From: Albifimbria verrucaria
Taxonomy: Eukaryota > Ascomycota > Sordariomycetes > Hypocreales > Stachybotryaceae
Reading direction: 5' to 3'
Assembly (NCBI GenBank): GCA_020081605.1
Contig: JAHREC010000009.1
Coordinates: 1,302,001 to 1,366,000 of the forward strand
DNA length: 64,000 nt
Positions 35,710-47,856 of this stretch are shown in pieces. Every line of letters starts with the position of its first letter. Positions within the stretch are counted from its first letter, which is position 1. The notes under the pieces are model-generated. The model searched no databases and was not told the DNA's origin. It saw only the letters and a program-made list of their open reading frames with translations. The position numbers and the translations under genes were made by a program.

Positions 35710-37132
35710 TCATCCGTTGAGGGTGACACCAACTTCGAACAGAAGGTGCACAAACCTCCTGTGCAACTCGATGAAGAAGTCTGGTTGGCCAACTAGCTCA
35801 GCTAGTCCACGGGCTTTGGGAGCTGAGGCTCCAACTCCGCCACCCATTCTTCGGGTAAAACCGCTGCCTCCAGTAAGAAAGCTACTGCCTCCACGTTCTG
35901 CCGCTCCTGCATCAAAGGCGGATTGCTGCGGCTTGGGATAAGTGGCGTTGCTTTGCAGAGAGGTGCCCACAGGTGATGATGTTGCTGACCGTTCTGCCTC
36001 AGCTTCGGCGAGCTGCTGAATCCAGGTTGCTAAATCTCGGAAAGCAGTTGATATGACGGCAAACGTTCTCATGGCAAGGCGCTCCTGTGTGTGCTGAGAG
36101 CCAGGAAAGCATACACACGTTTGTGTCCACGAGCGTGTACATCAGGTATGCGAAAAATGTAGGCTGTGGTATACCCAGCGAGAGAATCGCCGAAAAATAT
36201 CGGACCTCCTGAAGCAGCAGAGCCAGCGCTCTGTGTGGTGACGAAGGACGCGGGCCCTGGGCCTAAAGGAGAGGTAGCGGGTGAAGAAGTTGTAGGAGCA
36301 CGTGGCAGAGTTTCGAAGGAAAGAGCCCGCAGACAAGAAGCGCGGAGGAGGGAGAAGGAGTTTGGTAGAACAGGCTCATGTGTAGACGTATAGTCGACAT
36401 AGTGGATATGATGAGGCGGACGTTCTGACAGCGTTGATGTGCTGGAGGTGGAACGATCTCGGGAAGGGATAGGCAAATCTACCCTCTTGTTGCGTGCGCG
36501 TCGTGGAGCGTCGTGTTCGCTATCCGTGTCACTAGACGATTGCGAGGTAGGGGAGATGCCTGGCCGGCCTGGCCATAGACTCGTTCTGCAGGAGCGCGGG
36601 TGCGGAGCGTCGGACTACGACTCTGAGATTGTGAATCAGCACCGCTAGCTGTCGCGCCCGGTTGACGACGAGGCAAAGTCATGGCGCAGTTGTCGCAAGG
36701 GCCCTGTTTCTTGGTAACCGTCTCGTCGTAGGTCCGCCGGTAGCTAGAGTCACGGCGCGGTTGCTGAAACACGGGGCGAGGACTTTCGGGGTGTATCGAG
36801 GGCCGGAGGAGCCGGGGTCGTCGCGGTCGAAGAAGGATAGGCGCGCGTTAGAGGAGGACGTTGGTTGTTGCTCTGAAGGTGTAGATCGGCAGCCGAGTCG
36901 GACATGGTCCGGGCCAGGGTAAGATCCCGGAGAGCTTCAGTGACAGCGACGGGGCTCTCAGCGGCAGCGCTGGGGCGACGGCGGCCGCCGCTGATGACAG
37001 AATTGTCCTCGAAGCATATCGAACAGGCGGCGGGGATGCCTTCAGTCACCATTAAGGAGTCGGGCCATGGGTGTCGCAGTAGTGAGCTAGACATAGCTGG
37101 AGGCTGGAGATTAGCCCGATTGCCTTGCCCAT
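35710..37132 (-). CDS. LST7: Folliculin-family protein Lst7
   Basis: Lst7 forms a GTPase-activating complex with Lst4 that signals amino-acid status to TORC1 at the vacuole (family knowledge). The hallmark folliculin N-terminus LCLAHYCDTHGPTPLMVTEG lies near 37000-37100. It is followed by CSICFED, a long low-complexity insert, PCDNCAMTLPRR, the longin-domain segment IHYVDYTSTHEPVLPNSFSL, RASCLRALSFETLP, PIFFGDSLAGYTTAYIFRIP, KRVYAFLALSTHRERLAM and FIELHRRFVHLLFEVGV near the end. There is no DENN-like C-terminal half, as in yeast Lst7 and unlike animal folliculin. The start is uncertain: an ATG at 37132 gives MGKAIGLIS, but CTAATC...CAG just before LCLAHYC could be an intron end, placing the true first exon further right. 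Several missing bases are needed (for example near 37052, 36773, 36556 and 36084). Total length is about 475 aa. Confidence 0.88.
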
Positions 37133-40100
37133 GTTGAAAGCACGAGCACGTCGCCAATACGACGCAGATGGTTGTTGGTGGGGAGGGGCAGCGACCTGGA
37201 GGTCTAACTCGAGGGGACGCGGGCATGGCGCACAAAGGATGGGTTTGAACGTGGGGGTGGTGGGTGCGAGGGTTGAGATGCCGGATGAGAATCTTAAAGA
37301 AGCACAACACCGGCAGGGAAGTTGTTATAAGAGTATAGAGGAATGACGTTGCGGGAGGTCATGATATTGAGAGCCACTGGGCAAGCAGCAGCAGCAGGTG
37401 AATTCAAGTGCATGTATGTGGCCACAGGTTGCTACGTCGCTAGTTGAGAGAGCTGGCTGGGACCATGTTATAGGGAACCAGCGTGCTCAACTGCTGCTGT
37501 TGCAGCAGAGCGGCGAGGCGGTGTGTAAGGACCGGGATAGATGAACAGGGAGAGGGAGGGTGTGGGTGTGGTGAAAGGTGTGGTGGAAGGCGTGGTAGTG
37601 CGAGGTGGGTAAAAGACGCGGGCACTGTCACTCGTCACTCGACGGGAGGATCAAAGCCGTTCAGGATGACAAGAGGGCGGGCATCGCCGAGGGAAATGCG
37701 GGAGGTCAACAGGGAGGGCAGAAAAGGTAAGGCGTCATGCGAGCTGCATGCAGCACATTGCAGAAACGAAACATGTGTTTGTCTCGCGTTGTGTTCTCTC
37801 TTTGACTTACAATATATGTCATGACGTATCAGTTGGCGCTCGCGTATCTTATCGCTCTGCAATAATCGGTGTCGATGGATCTGGTGCTGGCGTGCGTAGG
37901 TGTGTACGTCAAGGTTCGTAATTGTCTGCTTGCGGGAGAAAACGAGCTGCTGGCGAGAAAACTTGTGATGCGAGCGTTGCGTAGTCGAGGCAAGGGAATT
38001 GGCAGTCGCTGAGAGTCGGGCGCCTCGGTGATGATGTGTATGGCAAGGATCAAGAGCCATGTATGCACCAGGATGAGCGAGAGCAAGCTCAGAACTGCTT
38101 TCCGCTCGGACACGAAAGCCCGACAAGACCAAGAAACCCGGGCGGTCGGCCGAACGCGCATGTGATGGTGCAATGAAGTTTGGGAGGGATTGAGTTTGAA
38201 CCGAAAAAGCCCACGTCCCAATTGGCCGCGTCGCCCTGTTTGCGTTTGTGTAGAAGAAGATGGGCCCGTCGTCTGTCGCTCACCGGGATCGGTGGACTAC
38301 CTGCACCCAAGCAAACACAGTGTTATGACTATACCGGGGATGGGATGGGAGGGAGCTCTTGGAGCAGGACGGTCCGTGTAGAAAAAGTCGAGAATATTGG
38401 AGGCTGTGCCAGTGGCCAGAGGGAGGGACGGTGGAGGGGCGATTGTCGATATTATAGGAACAGGAACGCGGAGGGTATTATGGAGAATTTGAGCCAAAAG
38501 AGCAGAGCAACCAGGGTGTCAGATGCAGAGCTGCGGGTCAAAATGAGAAAGAAGGAAAAAAGAGGTGAGGTGAAGGAGGAGAAAAAAAAGTCGTAGGCGA
38601 GTAAGGTAAGGTAAGAAGTAACGTAGGTGGATCGACGTGAGGAGGAGGAAGGAGCAAACGTTAACCAAAAAGAAAGCAAGAACAAAATAAAAATAAGTAA
38701 AGCGTGAAGCAAATAAATGATGCGTCTTTTCTCTCACTTGTCACAACTCTTTTTTAATTTTATTTCCCTCCGAAAATGACAGGCCGATCAAACATTCTCG
38801 CATGCAGGCTGGTCATGGAAGACTCCAGCAGCAACAACAGCAACGGCCACTGACAGGGACAAGGTCCGCCTCACTGATCGATCATGATCCATTCAAAATT
38901 CCCAGATCCTCGGGGCTCCACGTAAGACGGAGACTCGCCGAAAAAGAGCCCCGGTTTCTTCCTCTACCGAACCTGATGTAGGCTTAGCCAGGCCGCTTCG
39001 CTCCTCTTAAATGACTAGCTTGCTCGAGTCGTCCGACTCTCCAGGTTGGAAAAAGCTGTCAGGGAAACTTCGGTCTGTGTGAGTGTGTGCGTGTGTGTCT
39101 CGTCACCAAGCTAATTACCTGTACCTCTCAACCGGGAATAGGTTCAGTCTTGGGGATCCGCAAATGTCGACAAGGGAGACTAAGCCGAACCACTTCAGTC
39201 TGCGGTAAATAATCAACCAAGCAAACAAGTGTTGCTGTGTGTAATAGGGGTCCTCTGGTTGGATTCGCCGTAACGACACACGCCCTGCGGCTTGTCGACG
39301 CCCCTCCCCGACGAGAGCTAGAGAGAGAGGTCTGGAAGCTAGATGAAGCGGGTGGATACCGGACTGTATCGCCCGTCTTGCTCCAAATATTCCAAAGCGT
39401 CCCAGAAAGAAATATGGACGATGCGGCCTGATGTGATGCGTCTCACGGTGTTGGGCGTTTGCGCTTGGGTCATGTGAAACGCCCAGCTCAGGGCACGTTT
39501 CGTGCAAACGACTTTCTTTTCTTTTCTTTTTTTGGCCGCTTTAAAGCCCCGAAAGACAAGACAAAACTTGCGGCGGCTATTTTCTGCCCTGCCCTGAGAG
39601 GCTTGTCTCACCCCCAGGTCGATATGGCTTCGTCTGTCTGTCTATCTGTTGTCTCTGGTTTCTAGGCTCCCGTTCCAGGGCGCCAAACAGGTTGCCTGCC
39701 CCTTCACTTGCTCACTCACTGACGACGCCCTCATCGCAGGTCGAGAGCTGGCTAACGTGCCTATGCAAGGTAACCAGACTCTTGAAATGCTGGACGTGGC
39801 GCCGAACCAGTCAAGAGACTCTACGACTCTGCAAGGAAAATAGCGGGGATCCACGCCTTTCCCTTCATTCTCCTATTTGTTGCTACACCCACTGACCGAC
39901 TTGTCCCTCCACGAGGGAATTCTTGAGAGGACCGGGATTCATTTACACCTGTCAAAAGAGCGTTGCGTCGCCGAGAGATCCCTGTCCCTCATTGTCGCTT
40001 TAGGCCATTACCAGGGTCTTCTGGAATCGGAGCCATCCACTTTGGCTCTCTTCTCCCCTCGCCTTGCCGGATGTTCCAGAAGCCTTCCAGCAACCCGCAT

Positions 40101-43100
40101 AACTTGCCCACATCCACCCACCCACATCCTAGACGAAAGGGGAAGAGGGTGTGGGGTTTTCTTTCCGCTTGACGCACCAGCGTAGACATGGGAGCACGAG
40201 GAAACGTGCTGCCCGACGCAACACCACGAGGGAGCAAGGGGTCTTCGTTGGGCTCGGCCGCTGTCTATGAAGTTCAATCCGTGCATTTTGCGGCACGTTC
40301 CTGTCACCGCACGATTTGATCTGTGACATCCTCGTCCGAATCGTTTGTCGCGCGGTTCTTTCAAAGCCATGGCTATCCTAGTCGGGCGTCACGGTCGAAT
40401 GGAACCGGCGATCAAGTCCACCCAGCATTTCGCATGGGAAACATAAGCTTGGCAATGTCACACCAAGTTTCTGTTCCAACTGACTTGCCACAGAACCCAT
40501 GAGACTCGGCAACGGGACGCCAGATAGTGGTGGAAGAGGCACACCAATTACAGCACCGTTGAGATTGTTTGCAGCGCCACACTCTGTCGGCGTTGTCTCT
40601 GTATTCGTCAACCTCCACACATGATGCTTCCCTTGCCTGCCCATAGTCTCGATTTACGCCTGCCCTTGCCTTGATCAGCTCGATACCTTGACCTTGACCT
40701 TGTCCAGCGAAAGTGCAAAGACCCGTTGCACCGCTCTGGAAAAGCCCATCCATCCCTCACCGCCCTTCACGGGTTGAAGTTCGCAAGTCACGAGAGCATG
40801 AATCTTGATAGAGGACATCGAATCATTCTCTGCTGGCTTACCACGCCATCTGAGGTTTTCGCCTTTCCCAGCCGAGAGCATGAAACGCGACTGTACCTTA
40901 ACCCTCCCGCTGACCCATAGACCCCGTTGGAGGTCAACAACCCCGGAACAGGGCCAGGGTGGATGCACCCTACTGTAAAGGCTGCCGGACAAGCACCCAC
41001 CCGACCATGGCAATCACCAACTCAGCAAATGCGAGTGCACTCTTCGGCCCGCGAACCTTTCAGCTACTGGCTAACTTGGACGATATTTGCGTTCGTTCAC
41101 CGGTGTAGCAAGGATCGCAACGAGCAACACTCGCCGGGAGCACTCGGTCTCCGGCGACCCCCTTACTTCTCCCCGCCGATGATCAGTCATATTCTACCCC
41201 ATCATTGCATCTTGCATCTAAAGACTGTTATGTCTGGGATCCGTAAACCCCGATGAGCCCTCTCTCAATACGCCGACGGGCTGGATTCCATCTCTTTCCC
41301 GCGGGAAATATTATGTTCATTCGCCTTCCCACGGCTTTCCGGCGTATGCGGAACAGTAACTAAGTTACACTTGAGAAGCGGCCCCGAGTCAAGATGCTGG
41401 GGTATTGACTCCATCTTGATGTCATGTTCACAATCACTCTTCCCTCTCGCTTAAAAAGCCATGAGTGCATCAGCATGACATGTGCAGCTTGCAGGCTCGC
41501 AGGAATGCAGGCGCACGCATGTGCCTTGGCGAGCTCTCGTTCCTCGTCTCCCTGCTCCTCGCCCTCCTTTCTGTCTTCGCTTCTGTGTCGCGGCTTGTTC
41601 CCCGAGGTGACTTGCCGACATTGTGATGCCGTAGGCCTTGACTGCAGCCAGGCGCCATCCTACAAGGGTCATCCCATATGAAGCCACCCACCCTCTTACG
41701 GCCCGCCCCATCTGTTTCCCCTCTGTCAGCCCTGCTATCACAGCATGTATTGAGCAAAGTTCGGCCGCATACTTTACACGCCAACCTGCTGCACTCGCGG
41801 ATCATTATCCCAGTGCGCACGCGAGTAACTTCCCAGGAAATTCATCCATCGATATCTGATCCCAGCACAGCGTAGATCAACCATGGGCGGGCATGAGCAG
41901 GCTGGGTATGTATTTTCCAGCCTATGAGCGCATGGTCCTTGAGTAGTGATCAAGCCAGGTCCGGTAACCAAGAACCATGCAGACGCCGGTTCGCCGGTTA
42001 AGTTGCCAGTTCCTGTTCGATTGAACCCACACGGCTCTTTGGGTGTGTGAATGGCGAGACAGCGCCGACACAGGTGAGATCGCCTCCGTTAACGGCACTG
42101 CTTTGGGATGACTGGGAGCACACACGAACGCACCCCCGCAGTCGCAGACTTGCCTGAAGTGGCATTTGGTGTAGCATTGCAGCGCAAAGTCCTGGCCAAG
42201 GCTTGCTGATAAATAGATGACAGTGCTGGTTCCGGAGCGAAGTCCTAGGGATGGGCTGGACGGGGCTGGGATTCGTTACCATTCGGCTCATAAGTCAGGT
42301 CAAGCGTAAGGTGAGGCATGCAGTACGCCGCGTGTTGACTAATTACGTGGTTTTGGCAGCGGCCTATGCGGCTCGTCGATGGATTTGGGATGGCGTGCAT
42401 CGATAGCTTAGTGAGGTCCTCACCGGTTATTCCAGTTTCAAGAGCCTCAAGTGTTGGACTGTTGTTGCACAGTACTATGGTGTTATTGTCAAGGAGCATT
42501 CTCACATGGTCTGGCATGACTGATATATGTTGTATGATGCATAAAATTGAAAATATTCTGCGTCATCACTCCGGCGAACTCTTATCGAATACCACCCTTC
42601 ATCGGGTGTCCTGAGGGTTTCTGGACAGAGTCAGTTGATTGGTGACTTATCAAAAATGATGGCATCGTGAGTTGACGGGGCAGAAAGCGATGGTGAAATC
42701 TCCAGGGTAGGTACGGAGTACCTGGGTGGTGGTGACTGGCGAGGCTCTAATATACATTCAAGTTAATTATTGGCTGGCTCGTGTTCCAAGAGCATCTGGT
42801 GGTTAAGGCAAGTCCACTGAGCTGGGCTCCTTCCGTTCCAGCTACTGGGGTCGGTTGCCTGCGAATTTTAGGCAAGAACGCAATAGACCCAGACTGGCTC
42901 TTCCTTCTTAAGCTATAACGTGCCTGAAGTAATCTTCACGACGGATTTGTCTCTGCGTCTCTGCTCCAATGTTAACTTATTATACTTAGACTCGCATGAA
43001 TGGTCCAAGTCTCCAACTCGGCACCACATCAGCGCCATCGACAGCCAACGAGATGTGCCTGCCGATTGATGCATCGGTGCCCTGTACGATGTCTAGGCAG

Positions 43101-43947
43101 CACTGGCACCGAGGGCAGTGCGCGCCCAGGACCTGATCTGGGATCGTCGTGAGTTTACTGGCCTGGCCTGGCCTTGCCTGGGCTCCCATGGATATCCCCG
43201 ACCGCGAGCAACCACTCGATAGAATGCGGCTCTCCACAGCTGGGGCACTGCCAGGCGACGAATGCGGCAGGTTAGCCTCGCCTGGTCTCCAGCTCCCTGA
43301 CTTCACCTCATGAACTTGCTTGCCGGCCTGAGTCACAAAAAACGCCTCCAACAACACAGTAATACGGGTCCTCATCAAACATTCATGACCTCATCCATCT
43401 ATTCGTCCAAGTCCAGCAAAGCCGCTTCTGCAAGCCCATGCCTTAACTCTCGCTGTTGGCCTGTGGTGCTCCCAAAGTACCAACAATTCATGTCCCAACG
43501 CTGGGTCAGCCTTGCAGAATCGAGCTGGCCACTCAGCCTCTGTCTAACACCTCACAGGCACCGTCACGCGTCAGGCAACCAACCAAGCTCCGCCATTGCA
43601 GCCAGCGCCCCTAAAACCCTCCAATGCGGCCTCGTCCCGTGGCAGTGCAGGCCATAACTGGACGCAAGGTGCAATCAAGGTGCAATCAAGGTGCATGATC
43701 TGACCAGGGTCGCCATCCCGCTTAGACCCTCCTAGGCGCTGGCTGCCTGGAAACAGCTTCAGGTTTTAAGCTTGAGAATTGCGTTTTCCAGTCCCGTCTT
43801 CACTGCCCAAGCCTCTTCTCTTTCTCTCCCTCCCCAGCGTGATCGAACCCCTCCTTGCCTTTTCTCGAGCCTGCCGTATCTTTCTCGTTGTTCTACCGAC
43901 GTTGACCGCCGATTGACGTTTGCGACACAGAGCTTAAACAGGCGGCG
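37133..43947. other. 6.8 kb gene-free interval between divergent LST7 and triple-AAA+ genes
   Basis: No coding gene, RNA gene or transposon supported. Open frames up to about 140 codons overlap antisense frames and show no domain. The left part (37340-38700) is purine/pyrimidine-skewed and likely includes the LST7 leader. The word GTACGGAGTACCTGG occurs at 42711-42725, within a gapped palindrome AGGTAC-GGA-GTACCT (42709-42723). Confidence 0.55.
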
Positions 43948-46900
43948 ATGGAGTTTCAGGCGGAGGACCCTGATTTCTCGGTGAGCTGGCTGCTGGGCTT
44001 GCAACCTCACCAATCGTCACCCGAGCGGCCTGCTTGGACCAAGCAGTTCGAATCAAGCGATAAGGAATTCTCAGTGAGCTGGCTTCTTGGCCTGGTATCA
44101 CGTCCCTACTCGTCTACAGGTCCCAACTACCCACCCTGGGCCAAGGCGTTTCAATCCACCAACCCCAGCTTCTCGGTCAGCTGGCTGCTCGGTCTACGGC
44201 CTCGACGGTCCCACAAGGGCTCTCCACAATCGACCCGTAGCTCCGGCTCTAAACGAAAGGTAGGCCTAGTGCTAGAGTGAAGCCCGTTCATGACTGACTA
44301 TTTCAATCAAGTCTAAAAAAGCGGCTCAAAATACTACGTCAGACACCGACGAAGCAGCCGACGAGGAAACAACCGGGTCAACAGATGGCTTCTATCTTGC
44401 ACAACTCTTTGGCGAATGCCCTTACGAAGATGTGGAAACTGAGGCAGAGACAGAGACAGAGCAGGAAACGCCAGTAACTGAAGAGGACCCTGTGCTTGCG
44501 GAGCCAGGGTTTCTCGAACTCTGCGAGAAGCTAGAAGAGCTGCTAACTGAGATTGAGTGCGTTTCTATATGATCAGGTAAAATCGCAACAGCGTGGGGGC
44601 TAACATGAAGTTCTAGGGATACCACCGCTCCAGACAACTCCGACACGGAGTCTATCGATGGCGTATCACCCGAAGACTGCGAAGACGATTCCCCATCTAG
44701 GTTAGAATGGCTTCGACAGAAGAAGGTCGAGCTTGTAGAAAACAAGTATCTCGACCAGCTCATGTCATTGACAGGACTAGAGGAAACAAAAGCTTTCTTT
44801 CTGCATGCCAAAGCCAAAATTCAGGCGGCGTCGAGACGCGATACAGGTCTCAAAAGGAGAACTTTGATGTGGTTTTCTTAGGAAACGAAGGAACTGGAAA
44901 GTCAGCAATGGCCCGTCTCTATGCAAAGTTCCTTGCTTCCATGGGCTTGGTGAAACCTACGGCGACGTATAGCGGCATTGAGTACTTTTCATCATATGGT
45001 TTCGGCAAGTCTGCTTCGCTCAGTACTATGCGAAATACCTGCGATGCTTGCGGAGGCTGTGTAAGTGATCAACTCGGCGAGTTCACTATGACAATAAGAT
45101 CACTAATTCGACGAAATTTTAGATTGCCGTTATTGACGATGCGAACCTTCTTAATAACTACGATTACAATTTGTGGAACTTCTGGGTTCGCGCTCAGGAA
45201 CTTCCAGGAAACATCGTAATTATCCTTGCTGGAGATTATGAGGATGGCTTAGACGACTTGCTCCTGTATAGTGCGCAAGTGAACAACCAATTCCAGAGAC
45301 TCAAGCTGCCCAATTACGACGCCGACCAGCTCCGAGAAATCTACTTGCGCATGTTCCGCAAGTGGCTTGGAAAAAGGGTGGAGATCGATTCTGGCGAAGA
45401 TGACCTGTACATCAAAGTTCTCATCCGACGGCTCCTCCAGGGCAGCAGCAGCGAGAAGTTCACCAACATTTGGGCTGTGAAGAAGGCGTTTGTGGAAACC
45501 TGCAAAAGGCAAGTCGAAAGATTCCGTCAGGCACGACGAGAGGGTAGGTACCTTGAAGATTATCGAATGACCAAGGAGGACATATTGGGAGCCAGACCAG
45601 CACTGGATCCTGCGAACAGCTTGGCCTGGCAGGAGTTACAGACGCTGGTGGGCTTCGAAGACATCAAACACTCGATATTAAATTTGGTAAATCAACTGAA
45701 GCAGAACTACGACAGAGAGCTTAAAGGCGCAGAGCCTTTGCAAATCAGCGCCAACCGTGTCTTTCTGGGTCCTCCCGGTACTGGAAAAACGACCGTTGCA
45801 AAGCTATATGGCAAGATTCTTGCGGATTTTGGAATCTTGTCCAAGGGCGAGGTCATCGTTAAGAATCCATCAGATCTTATTGATCGCTATATTGGAGGGT
45901 CCGAAAACAATACAAAAGCAGCGCTGGAGGATGCTCAGGGCAGTATCCTCATCATTGATGACGTTCACATGTTGGATCCAGGCAAGTCGGGATCTTCCAA
46001 TAAGAACGGCGATTACCGAGCGGCCATTCTGGATACCCTTACAGCAGAGGTTTCTGGAAGTCCTGGGGAGGATAGATGCATAATCTTGTGCGGCTACCCA
46101 GAGCCTATGAAGGAGATGTACGCCAACTGCAACCCAGGTTTTGCAAGACGATTCCCACTCGACACAGCTTTTGTTTTCGAGAACTTTGACAAGGAGGCAC
46201 TTGGAAAGATTTTGGATGTGAAGGTGGAGAAACAAAAGCTGAGCCTGACAGAAAAGGCTCGGGAAGTTGCCATGGAGATGCTTGATAGAGCGTCAGTACG
46301 GCCCAACTTTGGCAATGGCGGAGATGTCGAGAACGTTTTACAGACCGCGTTGGCTGCCCGGACGCGCCGACTAACCGCGAAATTAACCGCGGGAGAGGAG
46401 AGTCTGGATGATGTTCCTCTTGAGCCGGAGGATTTCGATCCTAACTGGGACCGTCATACTAAGGCCGTGGCAAACACTAGAACCCTCTTCAAGGACTTCG
46501 TCGGTTATGAGGAAATCATCTCCAAGTTTGAATCATACCAGTATATGGCTCAGGAATGCGGCTGCGTGGCATTGACCCAAGACCATACATTCCCTTTACA
46601 TACATTTTCAAAGGACCTCCTGGAACAGGAAAGACTTCGACTGCTCGTAAAGTGGGCCAGATATTCTACGACATGGGCTTGTTATCCGCGCCTGACGTAG
46701 TCGAGGTGTCTGCATCGCAGCTCATAGGAGAATACTGTGGTCAGACGGCACCGAAGACTACGAGGCTGCTGCAATCTGCTCTCGGCAAAGTCCTTTTTAT
46801 CGATGAGGCGTACCGGCTCGCTGCGCCTGGCAACTTTACCGAAGAAGCTGTGACTGAGCTGGTTGACGCCGTGACAAAACCCCAATTCATGCGCAAGCTG

Positions 46901-47374
46901 ATCATCGTCCTCGCTGGATACGAGGAGGATATGGAGCGGCTAATGCGTTGCAATCATGGTTTGCGCAGTCGATTCCCAACAGAATTCACTTTCCGCCCTA
47001 TGCGAGTTGAGCAGTGTATTGAGCAGCTGCGTCGTGTTGTTGGCCGTGTTGGTATTACCATTCAATCCACTCGCGAAATGGACACTCCAACCCGCAACGC
47101 CCTTACCAACTCACTCAACCGCATGTCTACCGAGAAGGGCTGGGCTAGTGGCCGCAGCGTCGAAACGTTGGGCGAGAAGGTCATTGGTCATATCTTCAAG
47201 GAGTGTGCTATAAAAGGCTACACAGGCTCAGAGCTCAACGTTACAGGAAAAGACCTGATCACAATTATGGGTGGCTCTTTGATGGGCTCCTCAGGAGCAG
47301 CGAAATGGGGTCACAGCGGCCCTATGGGTGCTCGTCAGGTCATGACGCTTAGAGATTTGGAGAACTACGAGTAA
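43948..47374 (+). CDS. Triple AAA+ ATPase (CbbX/SpoVK type) with N-terminal repeated FSVSWLLGL motif
   Basis: Exons are 43948-44259, 44312-44556, 44617-45060 and 45123-47374; restored length is about 1,084 aa. The first 90 residues carry FSVSWLLGL at residues 10-18, 41-49 and 75-83; the second and third copies are preceded by W-x-K-x-F-x-S. An acidic, disordered linker follows. Three CbbX-like AAA+ modules come next. P-loops are GNEGTGKS (about residue 275), GPPGTGKT (about 550) and GPPGTGKT (about 831). The Walker B segments read AVIDDA, LIIDDV and LFIDEA, so only the third has the canonical acidic pair. CDACGGC precedes the first Walker B. Two missing G bases (44856-44857 and 46553-46554) restore the frame. 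Fungal homologues are often labelled stage V sporulation protein K; the actual role is unknown. It is convergent with DIM-2. Confidence 0.92.
43975..44196 (+). repeat. Three-copy peptide repeat encoding FSVSWLLGL
   Basis: Copies at 43975-44001, 44068-44094 and 44170-44196 encode the same nine residues. Their DNA differs only at synonymous positions, in six of the nine codons. They start 93 and 102 bp apart. Confidence 0.95.
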
Positions 47375-47856
47375 TCGCCGCCCAAGGCCCTGTTCATTGG
47401 GGCGGGTAGTCCTCTGGAACAATAGAGTCCTTGGAACACGACCTCGTCTTTTCGTGTTTCTGGCTTATTTTTATTCCGTTTACACGGCATACCCTAGTTG
47501 GTCTCGTGGTTTCAAAGCAGGGAATGGTGTCTTGGTGCATAATTACAGAAGATTATTACGGGCCGACTTGGAATTGGCTCTGGAGCTGGGCATAAGATTG
47601 AGCCTTGATAACTCTCCTCGTTCTTTGTGTTTTTCTTTAGGAGGCGATTTTACAAGCAAACAAGATCTTATGTGTATAACGATATCATGATATTTTACGG
47701 CCATTATGAATTATTATTAAACCTACGTGTGGGGCGCTGCTGTCCGACTTTGAATACCTACAACGTGAAGATGACCATCGCTATATGTCTATATACAAGA
47801 AGTATGGACCATGCCGCAGAACATAGCTTCAACCATGATGGGGTAAGACTTTCGCT
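47375..47856. other. Intergenic between convergent triple-AAA+ gene and DIM-2
   Basis: Short shared 3' flank of 482 bp; no other feature seen. Confidence 0.7.
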
